Shown piece by piece: positions 31,565 through 42,647 of a stretch of 64,000 bases of DNA. The DNA is from Phialocephala subalpina. Taxonomy: Eukaryota; Ascomycota; Leotiomycetes; Helotiales; Mollisiaceae. A program made the position numbers and the translations under genes. The stretch spans positions 427,762 to 491,761 of the forward strand of contig FJOG01000008.1 in the NCBI GenBank assembly GCA_900073065.1, given 5' to 3'. Positions within the stretch are counted from its first letter, which is position 1. Every line of letters begins with the position of its first letter. The notes beneath the pieces are model-generated. The model searched no databases, was not told the DNA's origin, and saw only the letters and a program-made list of their open reading frames with translations.

Positions 31565-32159
31565 TGTTTCGTCTTCTACATCTCAAGCTCAAACAAGCTT
31601 CTTTCCCTTCGACTTCTTCTAACTTGCGTTTCATGTGTTTTAGTTCTTGGCCCTTGAGGGCTTGGAGGGGATGGTTAATGCTCATTGAGAGATCTTGTCG
31701 ATTCCATACGAATCTTCGGGGCAATGTCGGACATCTACAATACTCATTGCTAGCAATCTCAACATTCAACCCAGAACCCAAGATGGCGATACAGGTAGTT
31801 TCCTGGTCCGCTGCTTGAACATCACCAATCTAATCCTTGCGGTCCATCCTATTAAAATGCGGGGTAATTATTTTCGAACACTCTCATCAGTTGCCTTGGG
31901 ACCGAAAATGATTTCATCAATTGGTGCTCTCAATTGCCGTTTGGCGCTCGTTAATAGATGAATGCAATCAATTTAGATTGGTTTTGGGCCAATTCATCGT
32001 AAATTACAATGAGGCAAAAACAATCCCGATAAGGAAGATAATCACCGTTGGGCGTTCTTCTCGGTATATAGAATTCAGATCTGCTGCGATGGAAACAAAT
32101 CTTTGAACATCTGATGTCCTCTCTATCATCCTCAGGTCCAAGTTCAAAGTCTACGAAAC
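31565..32159. other. Intergenic spacer
   Basis: No coding exon is supported between the NmrA-like gene and the second DUF1996 gene. Nothing repetitive was seen. Confidence 0.45.
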
Positions 32160-33439
32160 ATGATTTGGCAGGCACTCGCGCTCGTTGCGCTTCTTGCCCA
32201 AGAAGCATTTGCTCAAACAGGATCTGCTAAAGGATCAGATTTTCTTCGATTCGCCTGCTCTCAACTCGTCATCGACAGAACCGACCCGCTCGTCAGCCCC
32301 AGACTGATACCGTCGCCGCATATGCATCAGATCGTCGGAGGAAGTTCTTTCAATGCTACGGTATTATCTCTCCCTATCGTTCTGATGGTCGCTAATTGCA
32401 ATACCGTAGATGGATCCTTCCACGATCGATCCGCCTACCACATCTAAATGCACGTCCTGCAAAATGTCTGAGGACTTCAGCAACTATTGGACGGCCTCCA
32501 TCTACTTTCAATCTCCTGAAAATGGTACATTCAAGCGAGTCCCGCAGATGGCGAATGGGCGCTTGAACGGCAGCCTAATGGAGCAAGATGGAGGACTGAC
32601 CGTATATTATATGCATCCGTTCAGCGGTACGAATAAAAACGTGACTGTGATGAAGTCTGTAGGTATAAATAGGCCATACGTTATTGGCATAAGCTGACAT
32701 TTTGAAGGGCTTTCGAATGTTTGCGGGAGATCCGACACTACGTACTAACAAGAGCGGGAGCGTCACTATCTGTCATCGTTGCCTTGCCAAAAGTGAACGT
32801 ATAATGGGCGGTAACGGTGCCCCTTGCTCCTCCGCTGACACAGCTGCGTTCCCCAGCAAGCCGTGTCCGGGTGGTATCCGTGCTACTGTCATCTTTCCAT
32901 CATGCTGGGATGGAAAAAACCTGGACAGCCCCGATCACACAAGTCATGTGGCATATGCACCAGGCTCAGCGCTCGCAGGCGACAAATGCCCAAGCACGCA
33001 TCCTGTTCGAATCCCCCAAGTCATGTATGAGGTTATGTACGACACGTCGGGATTCGCTGATCCTAAGTACTATAAGAACGGGAAGCAGCCTCTCGTATAT
33101 AGTTTTGGTGACCCGTTAGTTCACCCTTTCTACCTACTCTGTTTCGCTATTGACTTTGGATAGTACTGGACACGGTGCGCACGGCGACTACCTCTTTGGC
33201 TGGAAAGACGGCGCCCTTCAGCGTGCTATGGATGCTCTTGGAAAGGATTGCTTTAGCGAGACCTGCCCTGTTTTGAATTTGCAATCATGGGGCAATGCTG
33301 TTGGATGTACCAAAGCACAGCAAGCCAAGGAGGATACTGGTACAGATACTTGTATATGTGTTCTCTTCATTCTCGTAAATTATAGCTGACATTTACTTCA
33401 GGGCTTCAAACACTCCCTGGCGGCATGCTAGTTCAATAA
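32160..33439 (+). CDS. Secreted DUF1996-domain protein (paralogue)
   Basis: Five exons: 32160-32360, 32410-32658, 32708-33114, 33164-33351 and 33402-33439; 360 residues. Introns are 49-50 bases and every junction keeps phase. A signal peptide (MIWQALALVALLAQEAFAQ) precedes [75 protein letters not shown] and HGDYLFGWKDGALQRAMD. It is clearly related to the gene at 4574, which lacks the first two introns found here. Function unknown; secretion is inferred from the signal peptide. Confidence 0.9.
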
Positions 33440-33795
33440 GTGAAGACGAGCGAACGAAGGGGGTTGAAGGTAGTGTCGTGGTATTTGAATCAGCAATGTG
33501 TAGTTCGAAGGGTTATCCCAGGAGTAGGAGGGTACTTCGAAATCGGAGGAGGAGTCTAGGGAGGAGGTGGCCAGATGGCAAGCAATAGGTTAATATTAAG
33601 AACTCGAGGAGACAGCATATTGAGGGGTTTCAGATTTGCCATCGTGCCCATTGATATCGGTGTGCGAGTAAGGAATCGGCGCTTTGGAATGCAAACTCTC
33701 AGCGTTCATCATATTAGTTTAGAAGATGTTAAGGTAAAACATCTTAACATATCTATTATTACGTTCATTTTTCTTGTTCAGCTTGACTTCTTATT

Positions 33796-35357
33796 TTATC
33801 TCGATAAAACAGACTTTAAAACATGCAATAGCTTCTCCTCACAATCTGAGATCATCTTTGCTGATCGCCATGCAACAAATCCATCTGGCCGAACAAGAAT
33901 GCATCCATCGTCTTGAATCTGACTTGCCAATCGCGGTAAATGTCGCGGTAATCCAGTCCCCAGCCGATAGCAAAAGATCGGATCGGGACACCGAGAACAG
34001 TGCCAACTTTGGTGGCAACCAGCTTCCATGCCTCTCCACCATGGCCAGTAAGTAAGCAAAAAGAACCTTTTCCGGCCAGATCAGTTGTAGATATTGGTTT
34101 GGAGGAGATATCTTTACTCAACCAGGAGTGTGGTAATCGCTTGCCTGGATATGTGCTGATATCGACTACAATAATCGGGTCACCAACAAAAGGTGGCCTT
34201 GGAGACTCGTCGTCAAGATACACAGCGTTAGACTTGTACCACTGATTCATCATAATTCCCAGGCTATCAACTTCACGTCCCGCTCTCTCGATCGCGACGT
34301 ATAGTTGCGTGCGTCTTGCTGCTCCAGCGGTGGTTGATTCCCGCAGTTCAGCGTTTTGCCTTCGTCGCTCCTCAATCGAGTCACACCAGGATCCACTGCT
34401 TCCATGGTTTGACCATTCGCAATACTGGAGCTAACCCAAATTTATGCTCCTTATCGGGCTGCATGATCCAGTGGAGATGTCCCTTTTGGTAGTTCATGAC
34501 ATGGCCGAGATCGGCGTTGAATAGCACATTGTATGCCACTCCCATGGATGGATTTTTGGAGAAAGGGAGATTCAATGAACGTGTAATCACACTTCGAGCA
34601 CCGTCGCACCCGAAAAGATAGCGGGACCGTATTCGATAGGTTTGCTGAGATACATTGTTCTTGACTGCACTGACGACAAAGTTGGAATCACGACTGAAGT
34701 CGACAAAGGTTGTGCTGAAGAGACAAGAAACGCCATGGTGTGTTGCGTAGCGCAGTAAAATCGGCTCGAGTTCTGTTTGCGGAAGATCTAGGGGCCGGCA
34801 GGGACTTGCTGCTTCCATATTGCCCTAGGTGCTGGTCAATAAATGTTATTCTCGATGCTAGATTCTAGCAGCACTAACCGCTTGTGAGGGTGAAGATCCC
34901 CAAGCATGAATCCTAGCAAATTCTTCTCCGGTCATGCTTCGACACCATCTCATTGTTGACAAGGCATCTCCTCTATACCCAACCTTCAAGCAATCTTCTT
35001 CAAGACCAATCTCACGTAAACACTCTAGAGCATGGTAAGCAAATTATCATTAACATAGAGCAGAATATTTTGAGTTTATTTACCCATTCCAGCCATGTTT
35101 AACAAGTGAGCCCTTGGAGTCTCAGATGTTCCTAGAGCGCTGGATATCATGATAGCCTTTAGCCCTAAAAGATTTGTCGGTCAGTATGGCATGACCAGTG
35201 TCGCGGCTTGGACAATCGTACCATGTGATGCCAGAAAACAGGCAAGTGCACCCCCTGCGACGCCAGCTCCCACGATGAGAAAATCAGTCTCGACAACGTA
35301 GCCATCATCCGATTTCATTGATGCGGCCGTGGGCAATAGGTGCAAGTTCTCTGCCAT
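33796..35357 (-). pseudogene. FAD-dependent aromatic monooxygenase, broken
   Basis: From the ATG at 35357 (minus): ETDFLIVGAGVAGGALACFL is the FAD dinucleotide fold, then ETPRAHLLNMAG, CLREIGLEEDCLKV, and after two or three introns ASPCRPLDLPQTELEPILL and YLFGCDGARSVITRSLNLPF, the GD motif region. This is the phenol hydroxylase/TfdB-like group. A TGA closes the frame after VKPWKQWILV near 34381. The sequence then resumes with ERRRQNAELRESTTAGAARR and a C-terminal domain; the roughly 100-residue part that should hold GDAAH is missing. A further frameshift near 33935 separates RFKTM from the usual GCILVRPDGFVAWRS end. Deletion plus frameshift makes a functional product unlikely. Confidence 0.75.
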
Positions 35358-35448
35358 CTTTCAGACCTGCCGAAAAGTTGGATATAAAGAGTAGAGGAGA
35401 ATTTGAAACGGTGTTGTTATAAGTGAAGCTTTCATCTCAGAAGTTCAG

Positions 35449-35931
35449 TTGAATATCTTACTTGGTCGATCATATAAGCTTACTCGTTGGTTATTCGTTG
35501 GTCGAGACTTAAATCCGGAAAACTCCAGCGTTTCGTATCCAGAACTAATACCTGCAGCCTGCTCTTTCAGGTGCTACCCCGAGCTTACTGTCCTTCCATA
35601 TTCTATTATCCGACAGCCAATCATAAACATTTTAAATGTTTCCAAAACCAATAGCAAACGGTATCGCTATATAACATTTCGAAGCGACGATTATGCCATA
35701 GATAATAGCACGAACTCCTCGGGTCTCGACACGAGCGACAAGATAGCGATTGGTGTTACACTGGGAGTTGCTGTCCCAAGTATCGCCATTGGTTTGGTGG
35801 CTTGGTTATTGCCACAAAATGGGAAGGGTGTAGTACACCGGTGGATGACAGAATTAACGCCCGCCTTAAGCGAGAGCACTAAATTACACACAAAGTTATC
35901 GACTTCTAGATTACGCAGTTCTTTGCCATAG
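35449..35931 (+). CDS. Uncertain ORF ending in a glycine-rich TM helix
   Basis: A 160-codon frame. Only the C-terminal part looks like protein: LDTSDKIAIGVTLGVAVPSI followed by AIGLVAWLLP, a single TM helix of a type seen at the ends of assorted fungal hypothetical proteins. The N-terminal half has no recognisable composition and may be non-coding or lie in an intron, so this may be the last exon of a decayed gene. It sits at the edge of an AT-rich patch. Confidence 0.25.
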   Translation: MNILLGRSYKLTRWLFVGRDLNPENSSVSYPELIPAACSFRCYPELTVLPYSIIRQPIINILNVSKTNSKRYRYITFRSDDYAIDNSTNSSGLDTSDKIAIGVTLGVAVPSIAIGLVAWLLPQNGKGVVHRWMTELTPALSESTKLHTKLSTSRLRSSLP

Positions 35932-36649
35932 TAACTTAATCACTTAGAACTTAATTTTGCGTGAGAAATTAGTAATTAAAACCAATTGTATTAATAAAGT
36001 TATATATAAACCGTTTTATTATTTCGAAATGTAAGTATTAACTACAGAAAGCAATTTTGCCCGCTAAATATAATAGTTAATTAAGTCGTTTAAGGATTAC
36101 TAAAGCATACGTAATTATAAAGAGAACTTATTTGATAAAAAGTGTATTAAATATAAAAGTACCGTCAAATTTTGAGAGATAGATAGTTTTATAAGAGGGT
36201 TATAATTTGTTAGAATCATAAAAACGTCGACTTTTGGTGAGGATTTTGATGTTTTCGCTTAGGCGGGCGTCACTTCTGTAATCCACTGGTGGTACTGCAC
36301 GTCAGAGATCTCTTGTGACATTAAAAAGTCTTCCGAATAACTGAGACTTATAGAAGCTGAACCTTGCCGATCGAGTTGTGTGGTTAAAGAAGCTTTGAGC
36401 TGTATACCAACACCTTCCAATCACGCACTCTGCCATTAAGGAGAGAAATATGCTTCAAGGATAGCTTTTTGCGCTGTTCTTTTTTCTTGAAGGATCACGA
36501 TTAGATCCTCGCTGCTGTGTACTGTGGAGAAGCATTGCAAGCTGAACATATCTTCTCCAAACGAATCTGTTTTCAAGTCTTTCTGATCAAGTTTCATCGG
36601 AATCTACAGTGTCTTGCTTTCATTGATCACGAGTGAAATGGATCGCTTT
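35932..36649. other. AT-rich gene-free patch
   Basis: From about 35932 to 36230 the sequence is strongly AT-rich with many TAATTA and TTATAT runs. The rest to 36649 is unique sequence without supported exons. It separates the monooxygenase relic from the HET relic. Confidence 0.5.
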
Positions 36650-38295
36650 TCATACAACATCAACCAACTCAAAATTTCCACGCCTCTCACCCTCTTCCGC
36701 CAAATCCCCATCCATAAGTCCATGCGCAAAACATGGTCCCACAATTATCCACTTATCCACTCCTTCCTCCTTGTCAGCCCTCATAACGAACGGGACATCT
36801 ATACCCCTTATGACGCAAATCATGTCACCAACGATAGTCGCCTCCGGCACCAAACAAAACCACTTTGTGTTCCCCAGAATTCCGAACTTATAGCCTCCGA
36901 TGAAACTGCTGGCCTGGAAAAACACTTTGAAATCAGGATCCTGCAGCCCAAAGATCATCCCCGAGGCGCCGCTATACTTCATCCCCACCTCTGGGTCAGT
37001 CATAGAATCATTGAAGAATCCCCGCCTCGTCATTCTCAATTTCAAATAGATGTGTCTGTAGTTGTACTCCATGGAGGGAGAAGCGGGGCTGGTCATAGGA
37101 TTCCCATTATCGACAACGAGAGTGCGCCAGAGTGCTTCATGTTGAGATTGATGATTATAATTGGTATGGAGGGATCTGGGGCCGAGAGTGCAAGAGATTG
37201 CCATTCGAAGTATACCTGAGATTTACGTTGCAGGTGTTCTAGCTCTTCGTCTTCGATGGCTTGAACGGGCATAGCTGATGCGAGCTGAGAGACCTTGTCG
37301 ATTCCGAGGATGGAAAGTATTATAACCGTATTGTTTTTACTGAACGGTTGAACCTAGGAGTTGCTGTTCGGATCGGATTTCTTCCAGAAGCACGGAACCA
37401 TGTCAGACTTCCTAGATACTTCGCAGGGGAAGTCTCGAAGTCTAGTCCGGGGCTAACTTGGCAATCTAGACAACTTCCTAGGCTATTGTGTAAACATCAA
37501 TAAATCAAAACCCCTTGGACCATCATCGAAAAACGCAACCGCAACTCTCCGAAAGATCTCTTCAGCGCCCAACTCACAACCAACCTCTACCCACTGCTCA
37601 CCCTTTGCATTCTTTGTCAATCCCAAGACTCCATAGATCCTATCCTTCGGATCCGTACAACTGAAGTCTTTCAACGTACTCAATAACTCCATCAAATCCA
37701 ACGTCCCTTCTTCCATCATATGTTTTCGCTTCTTATCCATGAGTAAAGGATTCATATAATCTGTGATCGGTGACACAGGGAGGACGGTGAACATCAAGCC
37801 TTCCAAGGCAAGTACTAGGTCTTCCCAAGACATCATTTGATCTCCAACATGGATAGTGGCCCGTCTCGCAAGCACAATCTCCTGAATACCCACACTCTCG
37901 AAAACCACGCCCGTTGGAAGAACTTGCTGAGGATCTCCCAGCGAGTATCTCGTAGTCCAGGTAGTCCTTCCCGTTATTCATCAGCATCCAGAATCAATCC
38001 ATGTCTCGTAACTCCTGTCGCAGTCTGTTTTTCAAGTTGGCGTTCGTTACTGGTCTCATCTTCTTTCTCTCCAAGAAAAGTTTCTTTCATCAAAGAAAGT
38101 AGTATCTTTAATTCGTGTTTTGATTTTACTTTTTTGAGTTTGAGTAAAAGTTCGATAGCGAAATAATTTGAATCAGCCTCGTCTCCCAGTCAGATTTGAA
38201 CAACCGCTGCTTGCCGGTAAATTCTTCCATTAATGGGACTTGTTGATTTCGCCCCGGGATACTATTTTGATTGATGCATACTCTTTTGTATCTCG
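36650..38295 (-). pseudogene. HET-domain protein relic
   Basis: Minus-strand segments in order give VCINQNSIPGRNQQVPLM (HET signature), WEILSKFFQRAWFSRVWV, IQEIVLARRATIHVGDQMM, DPKDRIYGVLGLTKNA, EALWRTLVVDNGN, GNTKWFCLVPEATIVGDMIC and FAHGLMDGDL, the usual order along a HET protein. The frame is broken by a TAA near 37995 (CAA expected), a one-base slip between RVWV and IQEI, a TAG near 37483 and further TAG codons to about 37350. Intact HET genes act in heterokaryon incompatibility or related recognition. A 201-codon plus-strand ORF over the 3' end is a shadow of this relic. Confidence 0.7.
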
Positions 38296-38329
38296 TTTCT
38301 AGCCTATCCATGAATAGGTATCCCTGGTA

Positions 38330-38600
38330 ATACCAACAATATCGGGCCCGCCTCGAGCAGTAACTTAACGACCTCGATATGCTTATTTTAAGAGGCCAAA
38401 TATAATAGTATTTGTTCGAATTAATCCGTTGCTTCCACGTTGGCCCTCGCCTCAACCAGCAGCTTAACGACCTCGATATGCTCGTTTTGAGAGGCTTAGT
38501 ATAGTAGCGTCTCTTCGAATTGAGCCACCGATTTCACGTCGGCCCCCTCGTCTAGCAGCAGCTTGACGACCTCGACGTGCCTGGAAGAGTAGGGTGGGGA
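38330..38600 (-). pseudogene. Ankyrin-repeat fragment with stop codons
   Basis: Three minus-strand repeats read HVEVVKLLLDEGADVKSVAQ, HIEVVKLLVEARANVEATD and HIEVVKLLLEAGP. In-frame TAA codons interrupt the positions where WAS and ASQN would stand in the consensus, fitting TGG-to-TAA and CAA-to-TAA changes. The fragment abuts the start of the HET relic in the same orientation, an order opposite to the common HET-then-ankyrin architecture, so a rearrangement is likely. Confidence 0.65.
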
Positions 38601-38656
38601 GGGAAAGACGGAGCAAGTATTTTATATTTATCAAGCATCTATAAACCCTTGTTCAG

Positions 38657-39459
38657 TTATGCTTTCCATTCCCAAATGAAACATCTCCTCTTTCCACCGC
38701 CCTTATTCTCCGGATACTCCATATAATCATCCATACCATTAACCCTCACAAACTCGCTCATCCCCTCCACCACTCTCCGACTCTCTATATTCTCCTCTAA
38801 CACCCTAACCAACAAATTAGCATTGCCTATTAACACTACATATTCACCCAGAAAACCAAACCAAACAGCAAAAACATACCTAACAACAACCTTCCTCACC
38901 CCCTCTTCCCTCATTCCCCACCCAACCACCGCCCTAACCGCCTCCCTCGTAATGCCTTTGCCTCTCCAATCAGGATGCAAATGATACCCTAAATCAACAT
39001 CCCTGCCCTCCCCCTCTTTCCTCTCTATTCTCGCCCGATAACTCGGGATAAATCCCCCGTCGTGAGGTGCTAGACTCGCTGCTCCGATCAAAGTACCGGT
39101 CTCAGGATCTACCCTCACCATTAACACCTCACCTCAAAATTCAAGTTAAACTCCAATTCAAACTTGACATCGGAGACATAAGGGTTATAAGGAGAAAAAG
39201 TACCTGAAGCACGCAACGCACAAAGCGAGAGATCCGCAAGACCAGCGAGATTCTGACTAATCCACCATCTCGCGCTCTCAATCGTATAAGGTTTCGGCGC
39301 GGAAATTAAAGCATTGTTAATGGATTCTATAGACAAATTCTTTTGCATTTGTTCAGCGTCCGTTTCTTTTAAAGGGGTGAGGTAAATAGGGATCGGGGAG
39401 CCGGTTGTGAGGGCGATATAGGGGGCCCCGGAAGGGGTATAGTGGAATTGGTGGGACAT
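38657..39459 (-). CDS. GNAT-family N-acetyltransferase
   Basis: Exons 39459-39204, 39132-38880 and 38804-38657 (minus), 218 residues, phases 1 and 2, introns of 71 and 75 bases. The N-terminal part (IYLTPLKETDAEQM, then INNALISAPKPYTIESARWW) and the core DLGYHLHPDWRGKGITREAV (acetyl-CoA-binding loop, R-G-K-G variant of Q/RxxGxG/A), then VRKVVVRVLEENIESRRVVE, fit the RimJ/RimL-like GNAT group. Both introns are needed: without the second one a hydrophobic stretch would interrupt the VVVR-VLEENIES strand and helix. Substrate unknown. Confidence 0.85.
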
Positions 39460-39706
39460 AGTTTTTGTAGTTTAGAAGAAGGAAAGGAACTGATGGGGTG
39501 TGGGAATTGGGGGTTTTATGTACGTATTATAAGTGAGTCATGAAGTTGGAGATCCGACTCCAGGCTATCCCCTTAACGGCCACAGGGAATTTTAGTGTCG
39601 CACGGCCACATTTGTAGGAATACCAAAACATAAACATATATATAAACAACTTTTTATTTTGTTTGATTTCGATTATAATATATTTCTAAAAGCTTTTAAA
39701 GCAATC

Positions 39707-40136
39707 TTATTACCAAGAGTGCAATTCTTTCACGAATTACACTCTTGCACTTGAGGTGGGGCAGATTACCGAGGGGTGCTAACCGCTTCCCGATTCGGCA
39801 TTCTACTATAGCCATTACCGCATCAAAATCGCGATTATACTTCTAATTAAAATTATAAATGCAAATATTGATCAAATTGTATAATTCTGAAATATATAAT
39901 AGAACTAAATAAGCGCTATTTATATATCTACTTTTTAAGTAATTTGGATTAGTAATAAATACGCAATTAATTGATTTATACGAGCGATAATTTTGGTATT
40001 CTTATGAGTAAGCGCACTAAGCTCAAAGTGGACTGTTTTGGCCACACTAACCTAAAATGAATTGTTTTAATCACGTGGGAAGCGCCTCTACCAGGAAAGG
40101 AAAAGCCTTACGAATAAAGAATACTCTTGGTAATAA
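39707..40136. repeat. MITE-like element with terminal inverted repeats
   Basis: A perfect 14-base inverted pair (TTATTACCAAGAGT at 39707-39720 and its reverse complement at 40123-40136) bounds 430 bases; the similarity extends inward with gaps (ATTCTTT..CG). Just inside the left end a near-perfect hairpin occurs (arms 39715-39727 and 39734-39746, 12 of 13 paired). No ORF lies inside. Probably a non-autonomous DNA transposon. Confidence 0.5.
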
Positions 40137-40292
40137 AATTACTTTCAAAAATATAATATTTAATATTATAAACTTTATAATAAAATATTTTAATTTTCTT
40201 TTTAAATTATTTATAAATATATAATATATTAATAAGAAATCTTTTAATTAATTATAAATAATTTAAAAATCTAATAAATAAATAAATATTTT

Positions 40293-40618
40293 NNNNNNNN
40301 NNNNNNNNNNNNNNNNNNNNNNNNNNNNNNNNNNNNNNNNNNNNNNNNNNNNNNNNNNNNNNNNNNNNNNNNNNNNNNNNNNNNNNNNNNNNNNNNNNNN
40401 NNNNNNNNNNNNNNNNNNNNNNNNNNNNNNNNNNNNNNNNNNNNNNNNNNNNNNNNNNNNNNNNNNNNNNNNNNNNNNNNNNNNNNNNNNNNNNNNNNNN
40501 NNNNNNNNNNNNNNNNNNNNNNNNNNNNNNNNNNNNNNNNNNNNNNNNNNNNNNNNNNNNNNNNNNNNNNNNNNNNNNNNNNNNNNNNNNNNNNNNNNNN
40601 NNNNNNNNNNNNNNNNNN
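40293..40618. other. Assembly gap (326 N)
   Basis: An unbroken run of N inside the AT-rich island. Its true length is unknown. Confidence 1.
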
Positions 40619-41126
40619 TTTAAATTTTAAGTTTAATTAAAATTCTTATTTTTTATAATAAATATAATAAATTAAAGAAATTAATTAAAAATAATATATA
40701 ATTTCCAAGAAATTTTTATTTATTTATTATATAATTAATTATTAAAAACTAAAGAAAAAATCTAAAATATTAAAATAAATTAATTATATAATATATTTTA
40801 AATAAAATTATAAAATTGATTTTTATTTTATATATTCTTATTCTTATTTATTCTTAGAAATTTAATATAATAATATTCCTTTGATTTAATTTATTATTTT
40901 TATATTAATTTATTATTAAATAATAATTAAATAATTTTAATATATTTATTTTAAGAAATATAATATAATAATATTCGAGTATTAATATTAAATTCGTTTT
41001 TTTTAAATAAATAATAATATTTCTTGAGTAAATTATTAGGAATATAATTTTATATTAATATATAATATTTCTATTGATTCTAAATCCTCCAATTGATATT
41101 ATTGCCACCTTTACAGGTTATATAAT

Positions 41127-42018
41127 CTAAAGCACATAACTAATTTCGAACTCGTCCTATGCATATTAGTTAGACGCGTGGAATAACCAGATCCCGCAAA
41201 CAAGGACGGAATGAAGACTCACCGCCAAATCCCCCAGTTGAATCAAGCCTTTGACCCCTTCACTTCGGATTCCCTCCATTCCTCTCACGAATTCCCTATA
41301 CTCTGGAGCTCCAGGTCTCACAACGTTATCTGCCAAGACAACTGTACCCTTCCTCAACAATCCTAGCTCTTGACAAACCTTGAAATCTTGAGTATACAGC
41401 TCTTCCACGTGATCTAGGAAGATCATGTCAACATTCTTCAAATTCGCCTTCTCAACAAGCTTGTGAAGTGATTCTTCAGCTGGACCTGTGACGACAGTGA
41501 TGATATCACTTAGTCCTGCAAGTTGAATTAATTGCCTCGCAACGTCGGCAAATTCGGGGTTCATTTCTAGACTCCAGACTTTGAGATCTTTCACTTCCTC
41601 GCTACTCTGAACCCTGGATTTCATGGCATGAGCGAACAAGATAGCTGAATATCCCAAGTAGCCACCCAACTCAACAACCGTCTTTATGTTCTCCTTCTCG
41701 ACAAGTTTGGAAACGATGTCGGCTTTGTGGGGACCGATGCTGATGAGAAAATCGTGCTTGTAGGAGAACTCGTCAATTGCTGCGAGCAGAGTGAGAGGAG
41801 CCTCTTTGAACTCAGAGCATTTTGGATGCGAAAGGATGAACTTCAGAACCTCGGCTTCGCGGCCATCATCTGACTGTGGGAGGTGTTAGAAAGTGTTTTC
41901 TGTGGTGTGTATTGGGGCGCCGGAGTGAGATGGTGCAAACCTCAATACCTGTCTCGATTGCCTTGCCCAGAGTCGGGTACTTGGCAATGAGTGCTTGAAT
42001 CTCTGGTGAATGTTCCAT
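41127..42018 (-). CDS. Catechol O-methyltransferase-like enzyme
   Basis: Exons 42018-41941, 41873-41223 and 41156-41127 (minus), all phase 0, 252 residues. SAM-binding VVELGGYLGYSAILF, VWSLEMNPEFADVA, GPAEESLHKL, then the metal and catalytic segment VDMIFLDHVEELYTQDFKV and GTVVLADNVVRPGAPEYREF match COMT. The third exon is only 30 bases (ends DEFEISYVL); it is supported by a GTGAGT donor and a CTAACTAAT branch site next to its acceptor. Without it the frame runs on into GVSLHSV-like sequence atypical of the family. An in-frame ATG at 42150 could extend the N-terminus by 44 residues. It transfers methyl groups to catechol-type substrates. Confidence 0.85.
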
Positions 42019-42647
42019 GGTGAGAAGTTCGAGGTTACGCGTTCGCTTCTTTGAAGTGAAAATCTTTACAAGCGAGGAAGGATTGAAAACGCAGAGTTGA
42101 AAAAGCGGAATGAGATTTGAATCAGAAAGGGAGGCAGGAGAACATCTCATTAATTATATTGGTATTCCAAACGCCGCGCGCGCGGAGAAACCATGCTGCG
42201 TTGACAAGTTTCCTGTCATTCGGGACCGCCGCGACCGTTGACTGGTCGAAACCTCCCACCAACATGCGCGAACTTCGATCTTTTAGCTTCGAATAGCTTC
42301 GCGCCTTCCCCAAACACCCTAGCGCTTATGACCTCTGACGTGTTCCTTCCACTTTCAAGTTCTCAGGTAGAAGAACACCAAAACTTCCCCTTCCATTCGC
42401 ATTTTTGCCCTACTTTAGAAATTCGCCGAACATCTATCCCTTACGACAAGATGCGATTGAATTGTGAGAATTGATGTCAATATGCATCTATTTTATCGAT
42501 CCCATCGAGTTGTTTGAGCCACTAAGCGCCTGGAGTGACAGAATTAATTGAGAAGCGTTCGCAAGCTTCTCCTGACTGAAAGAGGAAATCGCGACTCAGG
42601 GGCTCGCTTCTAAGCGAGGAAGCTGCGACTCTTGACGAACCATTAGA

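Larger units (their letters stand above)
39460..41126. other. Extreme AT-rich island
   Basis: Outside two short mixed-composition segments (about 39540-39830 and 40000-40140), this stretch is nearly all A and T, notably 40140-40292 and 40619-41090. No coding potential. It includes an assembly gap and a MITE-like inverted repeat, listed separately. This is the composition of AT isochores left by RIP of old repeats in many Leotiomycetes; the cause here is inference. Confidence 0.7.

Noticed and set aside
36614..37219. 201-codon plus-strand ORF
   Set aside because: It overlaps the minus-strand HET C-terminal segment with clear family motifs; the plus-strand translation has no features.
40140..41090. 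Mitochondrial DNA insertion (NUMT) as an explanation for the A+T island
   Set aside because: No mitochondrial gene fragment could be read; RIP-like or isochore composition explains it equally well.
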